32,001 nucleotides of DNA from Alteromonas sp. ALT199 (GCF_018619335.1 NZ_JAHHDX010000056.1:1-32001); one strand, 5' to 3'; positions 18,390 to 26,529 are shown, counted from the stretch's first letter. Made by a program: numbers and translations. Notes: generated by a model not told the origin, from the letters alone.

Positions 18390-19310
18390 CTACACCTCAA
18401 TTTCCATACCGTCGTAAGCCAATTCAATACCTTGCTCACACAGGCTGTGATAAGCACTGGAGTCTTCGTCAAGCACGCGATTTGTGTTGTTGATATGAAT
18501 AAGTACTTTACGCTCAACGTTAAATTCATTTAGCAGCGCAATGGCTCCGCCCTTTCCATTAACCGGCATGTGTCCCATATCAGTGCCCAGCTTGTTGCTA
18601 AAGCCGTGATCTATCATTTCTTCATTGGCCCACAGCGTACCGTCAAATAGCACGCAGTGAGATTCGCGCATCACCTCTTTTACTGTGTCGTTTGCCTGCA
18701 TACATCCCGGCGCGTAAAAAAGCACCTTGCCCGAGGTGTCGTCAGTTATCTTCAGGCCGATATTGTTGCCCGGCACAATGTTGTCGCGATACGTCGAATA
18801 AGGGGGCGCATTAGATTCTAATACCACAGGTTGGAAAGTCAGGCCCTCTGCCCCTTTTGGTACAAAGCGTTGATGATAATCGGTGTTAATTGAATGCTGC
18901 TGTAGTCCGCCGTGCCAGTGTTTTAATACGGTAAAAAGCGGGAAGCTGGTGGTTAGGTCTTCGGCCACAACATCGGTACAATAAACGGGAAGGGGTAAGC
19001 CTTCGCGCAATGTAAGCAGGCCTGTAGTATGGTCTATTTGACTGTCGGTAAGTACTATTGCGCTAATGCGTGTGCCGCGAGACACATGGTCGTCGGGCCA
19101 CAGCTGCGGGTGGCTATTTATCTGCTCCCTTAAATCCGGAGAGGCATTAATGAGAACCCAATTGTTGCCGTCGCTACTGACAGCAATACTCGACTGTGTC
19201 CTGCTTTTCGTCTTTATTTTATCTTTGCGTAAACCCTTACAATTTGGGCAGTGACAGTTCCATTGCGGAAATCCACCCCCGGCGGCAGCACCAAGAATCA
19301 ATACGTGCAT
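18390..19310 (-). CDS. pqqB: PqqB, metallo-beta-lactamase-fold PQQ biosynthesis protein
   Basis: This 306-residue protein shows the canonical start [19 protein letters not shown] followed by HCPNC, a Cys-rich zinc-binding knuckle typical of PqqB. It has a metallo-beta-lactamase fold with [11 protein letters not shown] and HINNTNRVL motifs. PqqB is believed to hydroxylate the crosslinked Glu-Tyr intermediate of PqqA. The ATG at 19310 has a GGAG ribosome-binding site. It is separated from pqqA by 72 bp that contain a terminator-like hairpin, so pqqB-E may be expressed at a lower level than pqqA. Confidence 0.96.
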   Translation of the reverse strand: MHVLILGAAAGGGFPQWNCHCPNCKGLRKDKIKTKSRTQSSIAVSSDGNNWVLINASPDLREQINSHPQLWPDDHVSRGTRISAIVLTDSQIDHTTGLLTLREGLPLPVYCTDVVAEDLTTSFPLFTVLKHWHGGLQQHSINTDYHQRFVPKGAEGLTFQPVVLESNAPPYSTYRDNIVPGNNIGLKITDDTSGKVLFYAPGCMQANDTVKEVMRESHCVLFDGTLWANEEMIDHGFSNKLGTDMGHMPVNGKGGAIALLNEFNVERKVLIHINNTNRVLDEDSSAYHSLCEQGIELAYDGMEIEV

Positions 19311-19330
19311 AACAACTCCATACTACAAGT

Positions 19331-19358
19331 AAAAAAAGGCTGCATTGGCAGCCTTTTT
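19331..19358 (-). terminator. Attenuating terminator between pqqA and pqqB
   Basis: GGCTGC (19338-19343) pairs with GCAGCC (19348-19353) around a 4-nt loop, extended by an A-run and a T-run, so the stem can reach 11 bp. On the - strand it reads as a hairpin followed by TTTTTTT, an intrinsic terminator located 25 nt after the pqqA stop. Since pqqB follows without its own clear promoter, partial read-through would give excess PqqA precursor over the enzymes. Confidence 0.8.
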
Positions 19359-19382
19359 GTTCATCATCCCAGAGGGCGTTGC

Positions 19383-19454
19383 CTAGCGGTTATTGATGTA
19401 AAGTGTTACTTCAAAACCAAGGCGCATTTCTGTGTATTGGGGTTTAGTCCACAT
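19383..19454 (-). CDS. pqqA: PqqA, PQQ precursor peptide
   Basis: This 23-codon gene encodes the peptide MWTKPQYTEMRLGFEVTLYI followed by NNR. The Glu and Tyr that become PQQ are E15 and Y19, in the expected E-x3-Y spacing, and the ends (MWTKP... and ...NR) match known PqqA peptides. A good AGAGGAA ribosome-binding site precedes the ATG. It is the first gene of the pqqABCDE unit. The island's inverted repeat lies 66 bp before its start, and a TATACT -10-like hexamer is at 19491-19496 (- strand). Confidence 0.96.
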   Translation of the reverse strand: MWTKPQYTEMRLGFEVTLYINNR

Positions 19455-19520
19455 AATTGTTCCTCTTCTTTATGATTAAACGCATGACTGAGTATATGTT
19501 GAATATGTGTTAACAGATAT

Positions 19521-19535
19521 CCTCCTAAGGGAGGA
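19521..19535. promoter_or_regulatory. Inverted-repeat regulatory site upstream of pqqA
   Basis: CCTCCTAAGGGAGGA, with CCTCC and GGAGG halves spaced by 4 nt, lies between the stop of the M17 peptidase gene (19559) and pqqA. It gives pqqA a separate promoter from the ABC operon upstream. One of six related sites in the window. Confidence 0.8.
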
Positions 19536-19558
19536 GAACTGTCATGAATTTTGATGAT

Positions 19559-21418
19559 TTATTGGTTATTTTCGATAGCGCAGCTGCTTAAGTAAGATAA
19601 GAGCAAAGGAATAGGGCGGCCGGTTGCCGATAACGATTTGGTGTAGGTAAACGCGGTTCCTGCCACATCGAGGTGAGCCCACGGCGTGCCATCAGCAAAA
19701 CGAGACAGAAAGCAGCCTGCCGTAATAGCACCGGGAGAGTTTATGCCCGTATTCATCATATCCGCGTGTTGAGAGGTGATGGCGTCTTGATATTCTGGCC
19801 AAAGTGGGAAGGGCCAGCACCTGTCGTTAGCCTGTTCACCCGCTTCAACTAACGCATTTTCAAGCGCTGGAGCGTTGGTAAAAAGCGCAGTGGCTTTGTG
19901 CCCTAGTGCGCTAATAGCCGCGCCAGTTAGGGTTGCTACATCAATAATAACCGAAGGGGAGAACTGCTTCGCGTAGCTGATTGCATCGGCCATAAGCATA
20001 CGTCCCTCTGCATCGGTACTCATGACTTCCACGGTTTTTCCTGAGTGCATAGTAATGATGTCACCCGGGCGATAGGCTTTGCCATCAATCGCATTATCGG
20101 CGCTCGCCACAATACCAATAATATTTATATTTAACCCCAGTGTGGCAACAGCCTGAATAACGCCCAAAATGCAGCCGGCGCCCGCCATGTCGTAAATCAT
20201 GTGGCGCATATCAGGGCTGCGTTTTAACGTTATGCCGCCGCTGTCAAATGTTACACCTTTGCCAATTAACACTACCGGCGGTGAATTCTCTAAACCTTTG
20301 GCTGCGTAGCGAAGAATAGGCATGGTGGCAGCGAACTGTGAACCTGCATTTACCGCCAAATAACCGTTCATGCCTAACCGCTTCAGCGCACTTTCATTGA
20401 GGATATCGCAAGACACCGTATTAAAGGTTTGCGCCAGATTCTGAGCTTGTTCGGCCAGATAATCTGGGGTGCATAAGTTGGCCGGCATGTGAGCGAGATC
20501 TTTAGCCCTCGTCATCGCGTCATTAAGGGCTGATTCATAGCGCATAGTGTGTGAAACGCGACGCTTTTTCGCGGTATTAAAATGCTTGGCATCTAATGCA
20601 AGAGACAGCGTGCTCCTAATATCAAGTGCTTGGTTAATTGCCCCATTATTTGCGTCGTTTTTTTCAACATTATTTGCGTTGTCGTTGCCATTACGAGTTT
20701 GAATATTGGAAATCGACGAATTATTCGTTTTATAGCCTTTAAAGTGATAACCGTGCTTGAAATAGCTTCTAAGTAGCGCACTCAGAAATGGTGAGTGGCT
20801 TGCAATGGTGTTAACAGGGTCATTGCTTGCTGTTTCAGCGGTAGAAAGCGCCATAAACGACAGTTTTTCCAAGGTTACCGACACGCTTTTAAGCTTTTTA
20901 AACAATGCATCGAACTGCTGTTCTACGTAACGAAATGCTGGCGCGTCATTTTGGCTCAAGTCACTGCTGCTTTTTGAATTAAACGCAGAATTGGAATCGC
21001 TAGCGTAGCTTGAGCGGTTAACCATGGAAGGGTCATTAGTTTTAGATAAAGTCGAGGCACGGCTAGAGACGTTGGGTGCATCTGACGCTTCAAAAAGCGC
21101 AAAATCGACACCATAAAACAGTACTCGTTTTACTTCAGCTAATTGTTGGCTAATTTTGTTTTTTCCGCTGTTTTCGGTATCAAGGATGTAACTTGTTTTA
21201 AACGCCTTAAGGCCTTGTACGAATACACATTGGCCTTTATTTCCTGCAAAACCTTCATCGTCAAAAACCTGCTCAATGTATGTCTTAGCGGGTGTTGAAA
21301 AGTGAAATAGTTGACTCGCTAATAACTCGGGCGTAGTTAAAATAAGTAAGCAGTCACTATCGTCTAACGTTTCAAATTTGTTGCTTTCATTAGCCCAGAT
21401 TAGGTTTGCTTTTATCAC
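19559..21418 (-). CDS. M17 leucyl-aminopeptidase-family metallopeptidase
   Basis: This protein is 619 residues from a GTG start at 21418. That start overlaps the permease stop as GTGA and follows an AAAGGGCG ribosome-binding site. An ATG at 21490 lies 76 nt inside the permease gene and would add residues that look like shadow translation. The C-terminal catalytic domain has the M17 hallmarks KGVTFDSGGITLK and STDAEGRM, with the metal-binding Lys, Asp and Glu present. The region before it is unusually long, with Ser/Asn-rich low-complexity stretches (for example around NSKSSSDLSQND and NGNDNANNVEKNDANNG). Position between the PedABC-like transporter and pqqA suggests a role in trimming PqqA-derived peptides or in recycling, as a companion of the M16 peptidase; this is inference. 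Peptidase class is secure. Confidence 0.88.
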   Translation of the reverse strand: MIKANLIWANESNKFETLDDSDCLLILTTPELLASQLFHFSTPAKTYIEQVFDDEGFAGNKGQCVFVQGLKAFKTSYILDTENSGKNKISQQLAEVKRVLFYGVDFALFEASDAPNVSSRASTLSKTNDPSMVNRSSYASDSNSAFNSKSSSDLSQNDAPAFRYVEQQFDALFKKLKSVSVTLEKLSFMALSTAETASNDPVNTIASHSPFLSALLRSYFKHGYHFKGYKTNNSSISNIQTRNGNDNANNVEKNDANNGAINQALDIRSTLSLALDAKHFNTAKKRRVSHTMRYESALNDAMTRAKDLAHMPANLCTPDYLAEQAQNLAQTFNTVSCDILNESALKRLGMNGYLAVNAGSQFAATMPILRYAAKGLENSPPVVLIGKGVTFDSGGITLKRSPDMRHMIYDMAGAGCILGVIQAVATLGLNINIIGIVASADNAIDGKAYRPGDIITMHSGKTVEVMSTDAEGRMLMADAISYAKQFSPSVIIDVATLTGAAISALGHKATALFTNAPALENALVEAGEQANDRCWPFPLWPEYQDAITSQHADMMNTGINSPGAITAGCFLSRFADGTPWAHLDVAGTAFTYTKSLSATGRPIPLLLSYLSSCAIENNQ

Positions 21419-22197
21419 GAGAATCGCCCTTTTGAGGCTTTGGGGCGAAAGCTTCTCACAGCGAAAATAAAAGTGATAGCCGTAAGGCAAAGTACAACGG
21501 CAAGCGCGTTGTGTTCGAGTTTTTCGTAGAGCGCAAATCGCAGTAATTCTACGCCGCTACTAAAGGGGTTAAAGGCACAAATCTGATACAACCATTCGCT
21601 GGCCTCACGCATTTTCCAAAGCGGGTATAAGGCGCTGGATAGAAAGAACAATGGGAAAATGACAAAGTTCATTACCCCGGCAAAGTTCTCTAGCTGCTTA
21701 ATATAATTTGCCAGTAATAATCCTAACGAACCTAAAAACAATGACATTAGCGCAATAACAGGCAACGCATAAACGTATCCCAACGCAGATAGACGTACAT
21801 CCAGCAGAAGCGCAAAGGCAAAGAAGATGTACACCTGAATAGCGCTTACTAAGGTGTTGGCTATAAGCTTGCTGCCTAGCAGAAAAGGGCGGGGAACCGG
21901 GCTCAATAACAGTACTTTCATGCTGCCCATTTCTCTGTCGTACACCATGGACAATGAACTTTGCATGCTATTAAAAAGCACAATCATGGCGGCAAGCCCG
22001 GGTACAATATACTCTTCGTATAAAATATAACTCTCGTAGGGTTCGGTCATTGAAAGACCCAGGGCAGAACGAAAGCCTGCGGCAAAAACAAATAGCCAAA
22101 GCAGCGGGCGCACCAATGCACTTAACAGGCGTGTGCGCTGCTGCCAGAACTTCAGCATCTCTCGGGTAAGTACGCCCACAAAACAGCGCCAGTACAT
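21415..22197 (-). CDS. ABC transporter permease of PQQ-alcohol oxidation system (PedC-like)
   Basis: This 260-residue ABC-2 type permease has about six membrane helices (for example LLSALVRPLLWLFVFAAGF, VNFVIFPLFFLSSALYPLW and ALAVVLCLTAITFIFAVRSF). The charged SMVYDREMGSMKVLLLSPVP motif is typical of ABC-2 exporters. The ATG at 22197 overlaps the ATPase stop as TGATG and has an AGGAAGG ribosome-binding site; an ATG at 22227 lies inside the ATPase gene and is less likely. The gene order substrate-binding protein, beta-propeller, ATPase, permease matches the PQQ-associated ABC system known in Pseudomonas putida as PedA1A2BC. Transported compound is unknown; the fold suggests export or an energised periplasmic function. 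Confidence 0.87.
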   Translation of the reverse strand: MYWRCFVGVLTREMLKFWQQRTRLLSALVRPLLWLFVFAAGFRSALGLSMTEPYESYILYEEYIVPGLAAMIVLFNSMQSSLSMVYDREMGSMKVLLLSPVPRPFLLGSKLIANTLVSAIQVYIFFAFALLLDVRLSALGYVYALPVIALMSLFLGSLGLLLANYIKQLENFAGVMNFVIFPLFFLSSALYPLWKMREASEWLYQICAFNPFSSGVELLRFALYEKLEHNALAVVLCLTAITFIFAVRSFRPKASKGRFS

Positions 22198-22919
22198 CAG
22201 GAGCCTTCCTGCATCAAATGCTGCCAAAGGTGCTCAATATCTTGTTGATGATACTTGGCTAACAAGGCTTCACATTGGTCGTGGGCTAACACTCGGCCTT
22301 TTGATAAGACTATCAGATTATTGTTGAGCTTCACTTCTTCAAATAAGTGGGTGGCCCACAGTACGCTTACGTTTTGGGAATGAGCGAGCGCTTGTACTAC
22401 CCGCAAAATAAGGTGACGGGATTCTATGTCTAAGCCAACGGTAGGCTCGTCTAGTAGCAGCAAGGATGGCTTGTGAATTAGGCAGCGAGCTAACTCGACC
22501 CGACGTCTGTGCCCGCCATTTAAGTTTCGAATTTTTGTGTTGAGCTTGGTCGTAAGGTCGAGCTCGTCGAGCAGACCTTGAATATGAGATAGCGCACTTG
22601 TGGTACTTATGCCGTGGAGCGAAGCAAAATAGGACAAATTTTGTTTTACTGATAAGTCGATATCTAAGGTACTTTGCTGAAATACCACGCCCATTTTCGC
22701 CATAATACTTGTGCGAGATTGAGACAGGGTAGCACCATCAAAGGTAATACTACCTTGCGTGAGTTTTTGAAGGCCCGTAATAAGCGCAAATAAGGTACTT
22801 TTGCCTGCGCCATTTGGTCCAAGCAGCATGGTTAAGCCTGGTTTTAGGCAAAGGCTTACATTGTCCAGCGCGTGGTGGCCGCCGTACTGATGTGAAACCG
22901 CTTGAACCGCTATTTCCAT
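22197..22919 (-). CDS. ABC transporter ATPase of PQQ-alcohol oxidation system (PedB-like)
   Basis: This 240-residue ATPase has Walker A GPNGAGKST (near 35-43), Q-loop VVFQQS, a variant signature LNGGHRRRVELA instead of LSGGQ, Walker B SLLLLDEPTVGLD and the switch His in WATHLFEE. It pairs with the permease that follows with a 1-nt overlap, and its start overlaps the end of the propeller gene by 10 nt. It powers the transporter on the cytoplasmic face. The altered signature (NGGHRRR) keeps the Gly-Gly core and should still work. Confidence 0.9.
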   Translation of the reverse strand: MEIAVQAVSHQYGGHHALDNVSLCLKPGLTMLLGPNGAGKSTLFALITGLQKLTQGSITFDGATLSQSRTSIMAKMGVVFQQSTLDIDLSVKQNLSYFASLHGISTTSALSHIQGLLDELDLTTKLNTKIRNLNGGHRRRVELARCLIHKPSLLLLDEPTVGLDIESRHLILRVVQALAHSQNVSVLWATHLFEEVKLNNNLIVLSKGRVLAHDQCEALLAKYHQQDIEHLWQHLMQEGS

Positions 22920-23893
22920 TTAACCGCCACGCCCCAAGGGTAACGCCCCACTTTTACCGTATGCTCTACGTTTAACGTGTGGGTATTGATGACAGAAACA
23001 TCACCGCTCACACCGTTAGTGGTCAGCAATAAAGACTGATCTTGATTAAACGCTAATTGCCACACTCGTCGCCCAACCAAAATGTAGTCTTCCACTTCGA
23101 AGGTATCGGTATTGATGACCGCTATGCGATTCGCAGGACCAAGCGCCACGAAGGCGTAGGGCTTATTTTTCATAAGCACAATACCCACTGGCTGAACCTT
23201 GTCGCGATAAACGCCTTTAATGGCAAAAGAAAGGGTCTTCACTTTTTGCTTAGTAGCAGTATCGAAAATACTAACGGTGCCACCTATTTCCGAGCTTACC
23301 CAAAGGTACTTGTCATCTTTGGTAAAGTGAGCATCTCTGGGTCTTGCATCAACCAAGCTATTTGCAATATTTTTATGAGTTTGTGTATCTATCCAGTGCA
23401 CCATGTTGGTGGTTTCTGACGTTACCACCATCATGCTGCCGTCGTGACTCACAGCTAGCCCCTCAGGCTCTACGCCTACATCTATCTGAGAAATGACCTG
23501 AGCCGTTGGAATGTCGATAACAGTAAGAAGGGCATCGTCTTCATTAGCTGTGTAAATAGTGGTGCCGTTAGGATGTAATGCTATGGTTTCAGGATCTGCA
23601 CCTGAGGGAAGATCGCCGACTATGGAATGGGTAGACAAATCCATAATTTGAATGCGATCAGCATCGGAGGCACAGATATACGCGTGGGACTGGTCTGCAC
23701 TTAAAATAAACCCTCGGGGTCGCTCTCCAACCTCGATAGTTTCAACCACATCAAATGTCGTCATATCAATGACAGATAGCGTGTTGTCTTTTTCGTTAGT
23801 GACATACGCTTGAGGAAGTGCAAAGGCTTGAGGAAGTGCTAAGGCAAAGGCTGCCATTAAACTGCCAAGCAAGAGTGCAAAGCGATAGCTCAT
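22910..23893 (-). CDS. Periplasmic YVTN beta-propeller protein of PQQ-alcohol oxidation ABC system
   Basis: This 327-residue protein has a signal peptide (about 1-26) followed by YVTN-type repeats (for example AYVTNEKDNTLSVID, AYICASDADRIQIMDLS, IYTANEDDALLTVIDIP, LLTTNGVSGDVSVINTH) that should close a seven-bladed propeller. The PQQ-associated ABC operons of Pseudomonas and Methylobacterium relatives contain such a propeller between the binding protein and the ATPase genes. It overlaps the preceding gene by 4 nt (ATGA) and the ATPase gene by 10 nt. A short duplication at the signal-peptide end gives LPQAFALPQAYV. Its role may be binding of a ligand or a partner in the periplasm; unknown. Confidence 0.9.
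   Translation of the reverse strand: MSYRFALLLGSLMAAFALALPQAFALPQAYVTNEKDNTLSVIDMTTFDVVETIEVGERPRGFILSADQSHAYICASDADRIQIMDLSTHSIVGDLPSGADPETIALHPNGTTIYTANEDDALLTVIDIPTAQVISQIDVGVEPEGLAVSHDGSMMVVTSETTNMVHWIDTQTHKNIANSLVDARPRDAHFTKDDKYLWVSSEIGGTVSIFDTATKQKVKTLSFAIKGVYRDKVQPVGIVLMKNKPYAFVALGPANRIAVINTDTFEVEDYILVGRRVWQLAFNQDQSLLLTTNGVSGDVSVINTHTLNVEHTVKVGRYPWGVAVKWK
23808..23843. repeat. 18-bp direct duplication in the propeller signal peptide
   Basis: GCTTGAGGAAGTGCAAAG (23808-23825) is followed at once by GCTTGAGGAAGTGCTAAG (23826-23843), one mismatch. It is in frame and duplicates six residues (ALPQAF) around the signal-peptidase site. Looks like a recent slippage event. Confidence 0.8.
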
Positions 23894-25239
23894 AACTTGT
23901 CCTTACAGGTAGTGTGTGTTGCGCCTAATGTGTCCAGTTCGTTGGTTTGGTGCAGAAAGCCTTCAAGGGGAGCATGAGTCACCAAAGCGTCTTCGTGGGC
24001 CAGCGCAATAGGCTGACGAAATTGGTGGGTGTAGGGGCGAATAGAAAGGGGACGACCTTTATAGGCACCCAGCGTGTAGTGGTCGCTAAGCAAGGTTTTA
24101 AGTATTCCCTGCTGCTTTAAATCGCTTCCTTGCTGCGCAGCATTTGCCACCGCCGTTACCGCAAGGTACGCGGCGAAGTCGACTTCATTCATGTGCCTGT
24201 TAAACCCGTCGTTAAAACGGCTTTGAAGCTGACGGGCGCCCCATTGTTCGTGGGTAAAATGCCAACCTAGTGCTTTTAGGCCGGCAGCGCCTACCACAGG
24301 TACAGGATAATAGGTGTTAAAGGGTAGGCTATACGCGAATTGCGCCGCGCTATCGGCAGTAAAAACAGCCTGATAGGTTTCTGTTGTTCGCGTAAATTGA
24401 GGAATTTCAGCAAAAGCAGCTCTGCGTAAATCAAAACTGTCGCGCCATTGCTTAGCTTCAACAAGTGAAAGCTTGAATTTTTTAACGCTGCGTTTGAACG
24501 CGGTTAAATACGCAGCATCGTCAGCGGTTTTTCCGTAAACTGCAAATATCTCGTCAATACGCTTAGAGCGAAACCATTGGGCTAGGGCGTCGGTTTTCAT
24601 TTGATAACTGGGGATTGTGTGAAACAAGGGCAGGCGACATGAATTTTGTCTCAGTAAATCATCGCTATTAGCTACGTTAAAAAATACGGCATTAGACAAT
24701 GTACCTTGAATAGCTGTAATTAACTGTTCAATCGAGGCATCATCAGCGCTGTCGCTGCTCTGCATATCCAACAAAACAATAGGTGCAATGTTGTCTTGCC
24801 GTTTGCTGCCAATGTCTTTGTGATTTGTGTAAGCACTTGAACCAGAGTTCTGGCGTGTTTGAGCTAAAGAGGCTTGCAGTTCCCCGATAGTAGGCACACT
24901 GATTTCAGTTAATTCAAATTGATAATCAAGAAATTTTCCCGTGATATTGGCATCCTTTATCGCCACACTTGCGCCAGCTATCCCCTCATTGCTGGGGGAC
25001 TTTAAATAGTCTGGTGTGCCTGGTACAGATGTGCCCGCAACTTTAATGTAAATGACCACAATAGTGGCAAAAGAGGCCTGTGGTGCAGCTTGTTGAGTCT
25101 GTGAAGGTTGCGCTTCATTAAACGCGAGCGCGCTGTTTAAAAACGACAACAGAACGCAACAAAAAAGTGACGCTACACATTTTTGATAGCGCTTATCGGT
25201 TAATCGTGTTTCAACCGTGCTTTTTACACCCTTTGCCAT
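23890..25239 (-). CDS. Periplasmic substrate-binding protein of PQQ-alcohol oxidation ABC system (PedA-like)
   Basis: This protein is 449 residues from the ATG at 25239 (MAKGVKSTVETRL...), which follows a GGGGTGG ribosome-binding site and puts a signal peptide at about 13-40 (CVASLFCCVLLSFLNSALAF). The open frame reaches 25323, but that ATG abuts the regulatory inverted repeat, so it cannot be the real start if that element is in the promoter. The mature part resembles two-lobed periplasmic binding proteins of the branched-chain type (IYIKVAGTSVPGTPDYL, SIEQLITAIQGTL, YYPVPVVGAAGLKALGWHF). It is first in the five-gene ABC/M17 operon and is divergent from the XoxJ-like gene, sharing one inverted repeat. 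Homologous systems are needed for growth on rare earths in P. putida. The ligand is not visible. Confidence 0.85.
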   Translation of the reverse strand: MAKGVKSTVETRLTDKRYQKCVASLFCCVLLSFLNSALAFNEAQPSQTQQAAPQASFATIVVIYIKVAGTSVPGTPDYLKSPSNEGIAGASVAIKDANITGKFLDYQFELTEISVPTIGELQASLAQTRQNSGSSAYTNHKDIGSKRQDNIAPIVLLDMQSSDSADDASIEQLITAIQGTLSNAVFFNVANSDDLLRQNSCRLPLFHTIPSYQMKTDALAQWFRSKRIDEIFAVYGKTADDAAYLTAFKRSVKKFKLSLVEAKQWRDSFDLRRAAFAEIPQFTRTTETYQAVFTADSAAQFAYSLPFNTYYPVPVVGAAGLKALGWHFTHEQWGARQLQSRFNDGFNRHMNEVDFAAYLAVTAVANAAQQGSDLKQQGILKTLLSDHYTLGAYKGRPLSIRPYTHQFRQPIALAHEDALVTHAPLEGFLHQTNELDTLGATHTTCKDKL

Positions 25240-25323
25240 ATACCACCCCGAGCTCAGCTGCATGCTTTTGCTGATACCTGTTTGTCTGACATAAGGGTAT
25301 ATGGCAATTTTCCCGAAGAACAT

Positions 25324-25338
25324 CCTCCTAAAGGAGGA
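25324..25338. promoter_or_regulatory. Inverted-repeat regulatory site shared by divergent ABC operon and XoxJ-like gene
   Basis: CCTCCTAAAGGAGGA, in which CCTCCTAAAGGAGG is nearly perfectly symmetric, lies almost exactly midway between the two start codons: 84 bp to 25239 on the - strand and 85 bp to 25424 on the + strand. A TATGCT hexamer at 25387-25392 (+) and a TATCAG at 25271-25276 (-) lie about 58 bp from its centre on either side as possible -10 elements. One site may therefore drive both directions. Confidence 0.8.
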
Positions 25339-25423
25339 ATGCTATGGCGCTAAAGTAGCATTAGTAAAATCGCGCTAACCCCTTAGTATGCTTAAGATGT
25401 TCGATTGAATAAGTGGGTAAGCT

Positions 25424-26332
25424 GTGCAGTTAGTTAAACCTTTTCGAGTTATTTTCTTTCTACTATGCCTGATAACGGGTTCTGCGCTTTCTGCGTTCGG
25501 GGAAGCAAGATCGTTAGACGATATTAAAGACAGCGGTTTAATTAGAATTGCGGTGTACACCGACTATCCTCCATTTTCATTTATTGAAAACGACAGCCCC
25601 ACAGGTATTGATATTGATATCGCCCGAGAAATCGCGAGCGCCCTTGATGTTGAGCTAGAGCTGATATGGATGACACCAGGTGAAACGACAGAGGACGATT
25701 TCAGGAATTACCTATGGAAGGGCCATATTATCCACCGTATTAAGGCTGATGTGATGATGCGTGCGCCTTACGACCCTAGCTTTTCCCAAAAGCGCGACGA
25801 CGTTGGTTTGTTGGTTAATGAGCTGGTTCATATGTTTGCCCCTTATCATCGTGAAGGCTGGCAAATCATACACAACACTCAAACCCTGCCAGAAGTAGAA
25901 ACCATGGGCATGTTTCAGTATCACACCATTGGTGCGGAAATAGACAGCATTCCCCACTTTTATTTAACGTCAGCGTTTGGCGGCCGATTGCGAGAAAAAA
26001 CATCGCACTATAGTTCAAACGCAGACGCGTTTGACGCAATGAAAGCCGGAACAGTCGAGGCGGTAATGGGATTGCGCTCGCAAATATCCTACCTCAGTCA
26101 GTTTGTTGATAATGAGCAATATCGCCTTGCAAGCAACGCGTTTCCGCTTATTGGAAAGCAAAAGTGGGATATAGGACTTGCTGTTCATACTAATTATCGC
26201 GCGCTAGGCTATGAAATTGGTGATGTAATTACGCGAATGGTGGTAGAGGGCGATATGCAACGGCTATTTGAGAAATACAAAACCATTTATGAGATGCCGC
26301 CTTATTTTGCGGGGATTGAAAGTTCAGAATAA
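25424..26332 (+). CDS. Periplasmic solute-binding protein, XoxJ/MxaJ-like
   Basis: This 302-residue protein has a GTG start at 25424; an in-frame TAA directly upstream (25418-25420) rules out an earlier start. A signal peptide (about 1-28) is followed by a family 3 solute-binding fold (SGLIRIAVYTDYPPFSFIE, PTGIDIDIAREIASALDVE, DAFDAMKAGTVEAVMGLRSQ). Proteins of this type (MxaJ, XoxJ) are encoded next to quinoprotein methanol and alcohol dehydrogenases and are thought to help mature or activate the enzyme rather than feed a transporter; no cognate permease lies nearby, and the next gene downstream is the dehydrogenase. It is divergent from the ABC operon. Function as a dehydrogenase partner is inferred from context. 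Confidence 0.85.
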   Translation: MQLVKPFRVIFFLLCLITGSALSAFGEARSLDDIKDSGLIRIAVYTDYPPFSFIENDSPTGIDIDIAREIASALDVELELIWMTPGETTEDDFRNYLWKGHIIHRIKADVMMRAPYDPSFSQKRDDVGLLVNELVHMFAPYHREGWQIIHNTQTLPEVETMGMFQYHTIGAEIDSIPHFYLTSAFGGRLREKTSHYSSNADAFDAMKAGTVEAVMGLRSQISYLSQFVDNEQYRLASNAFPLIGKQKWDIGLAVHTNYRALGYEIGDVITRMVVEGDMQRLFEKYKTIYEMPPYFAGIESSE

Positions 26333-26506
26333 GATAATTCAGTATAAAAGCATGTGACCAATAGCGTTCAGAGCGATAGTACTTTAGGCAATAACTCTAT
26401 GGCCAATTGCCTTCTTACCTCTAGCGCCGTTATCAGTCACGCATTACTTTAAAACGACGTGAAAGCGTAAAGGCGTTAGAAAAAGGGAAAATAGCCCTTC
26501 ATTCCT

Positions 26507-26529
26507 CCTCCTAAAGGAGGAGTCAAATC
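26507..26529. promoter_or_regulatory. Inverted-repeat regulatory site upstream of alcohol dehydrogenase
   Basis: CCTCCTAAAGGAGGA at 26507-26521 lies 110 bp before the ATG at 26632. Its flank to 26529 is shared with the aldehyde dehydrogenase site. A TATGCT at 26567-26572 is a possible -10 about 55 bp from the centre. The rest of the 299-bp gap (26333-26631) shows no gene and no clear terminator; a small GTCTG-AAA-CAGAC hairpin is at 26587-26599, in the leader. Confidence 0.8.

Noticed and set aside
25240..25323. N-terminal extension of the ABC substrate-binding protein
   Set aside because: The ATG at 25323 abuts the regulatory inverted repeat and would put about 28 non-signal residues before the signal peptide.
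25333..25359. AGGAGG followed by ATG on the + strand, resembling a ribosome-binding site and start
   Set aside because: The ATG at 25344 is followed by a stop after three more codons; the GGAGG is half of the repeated inverted element.
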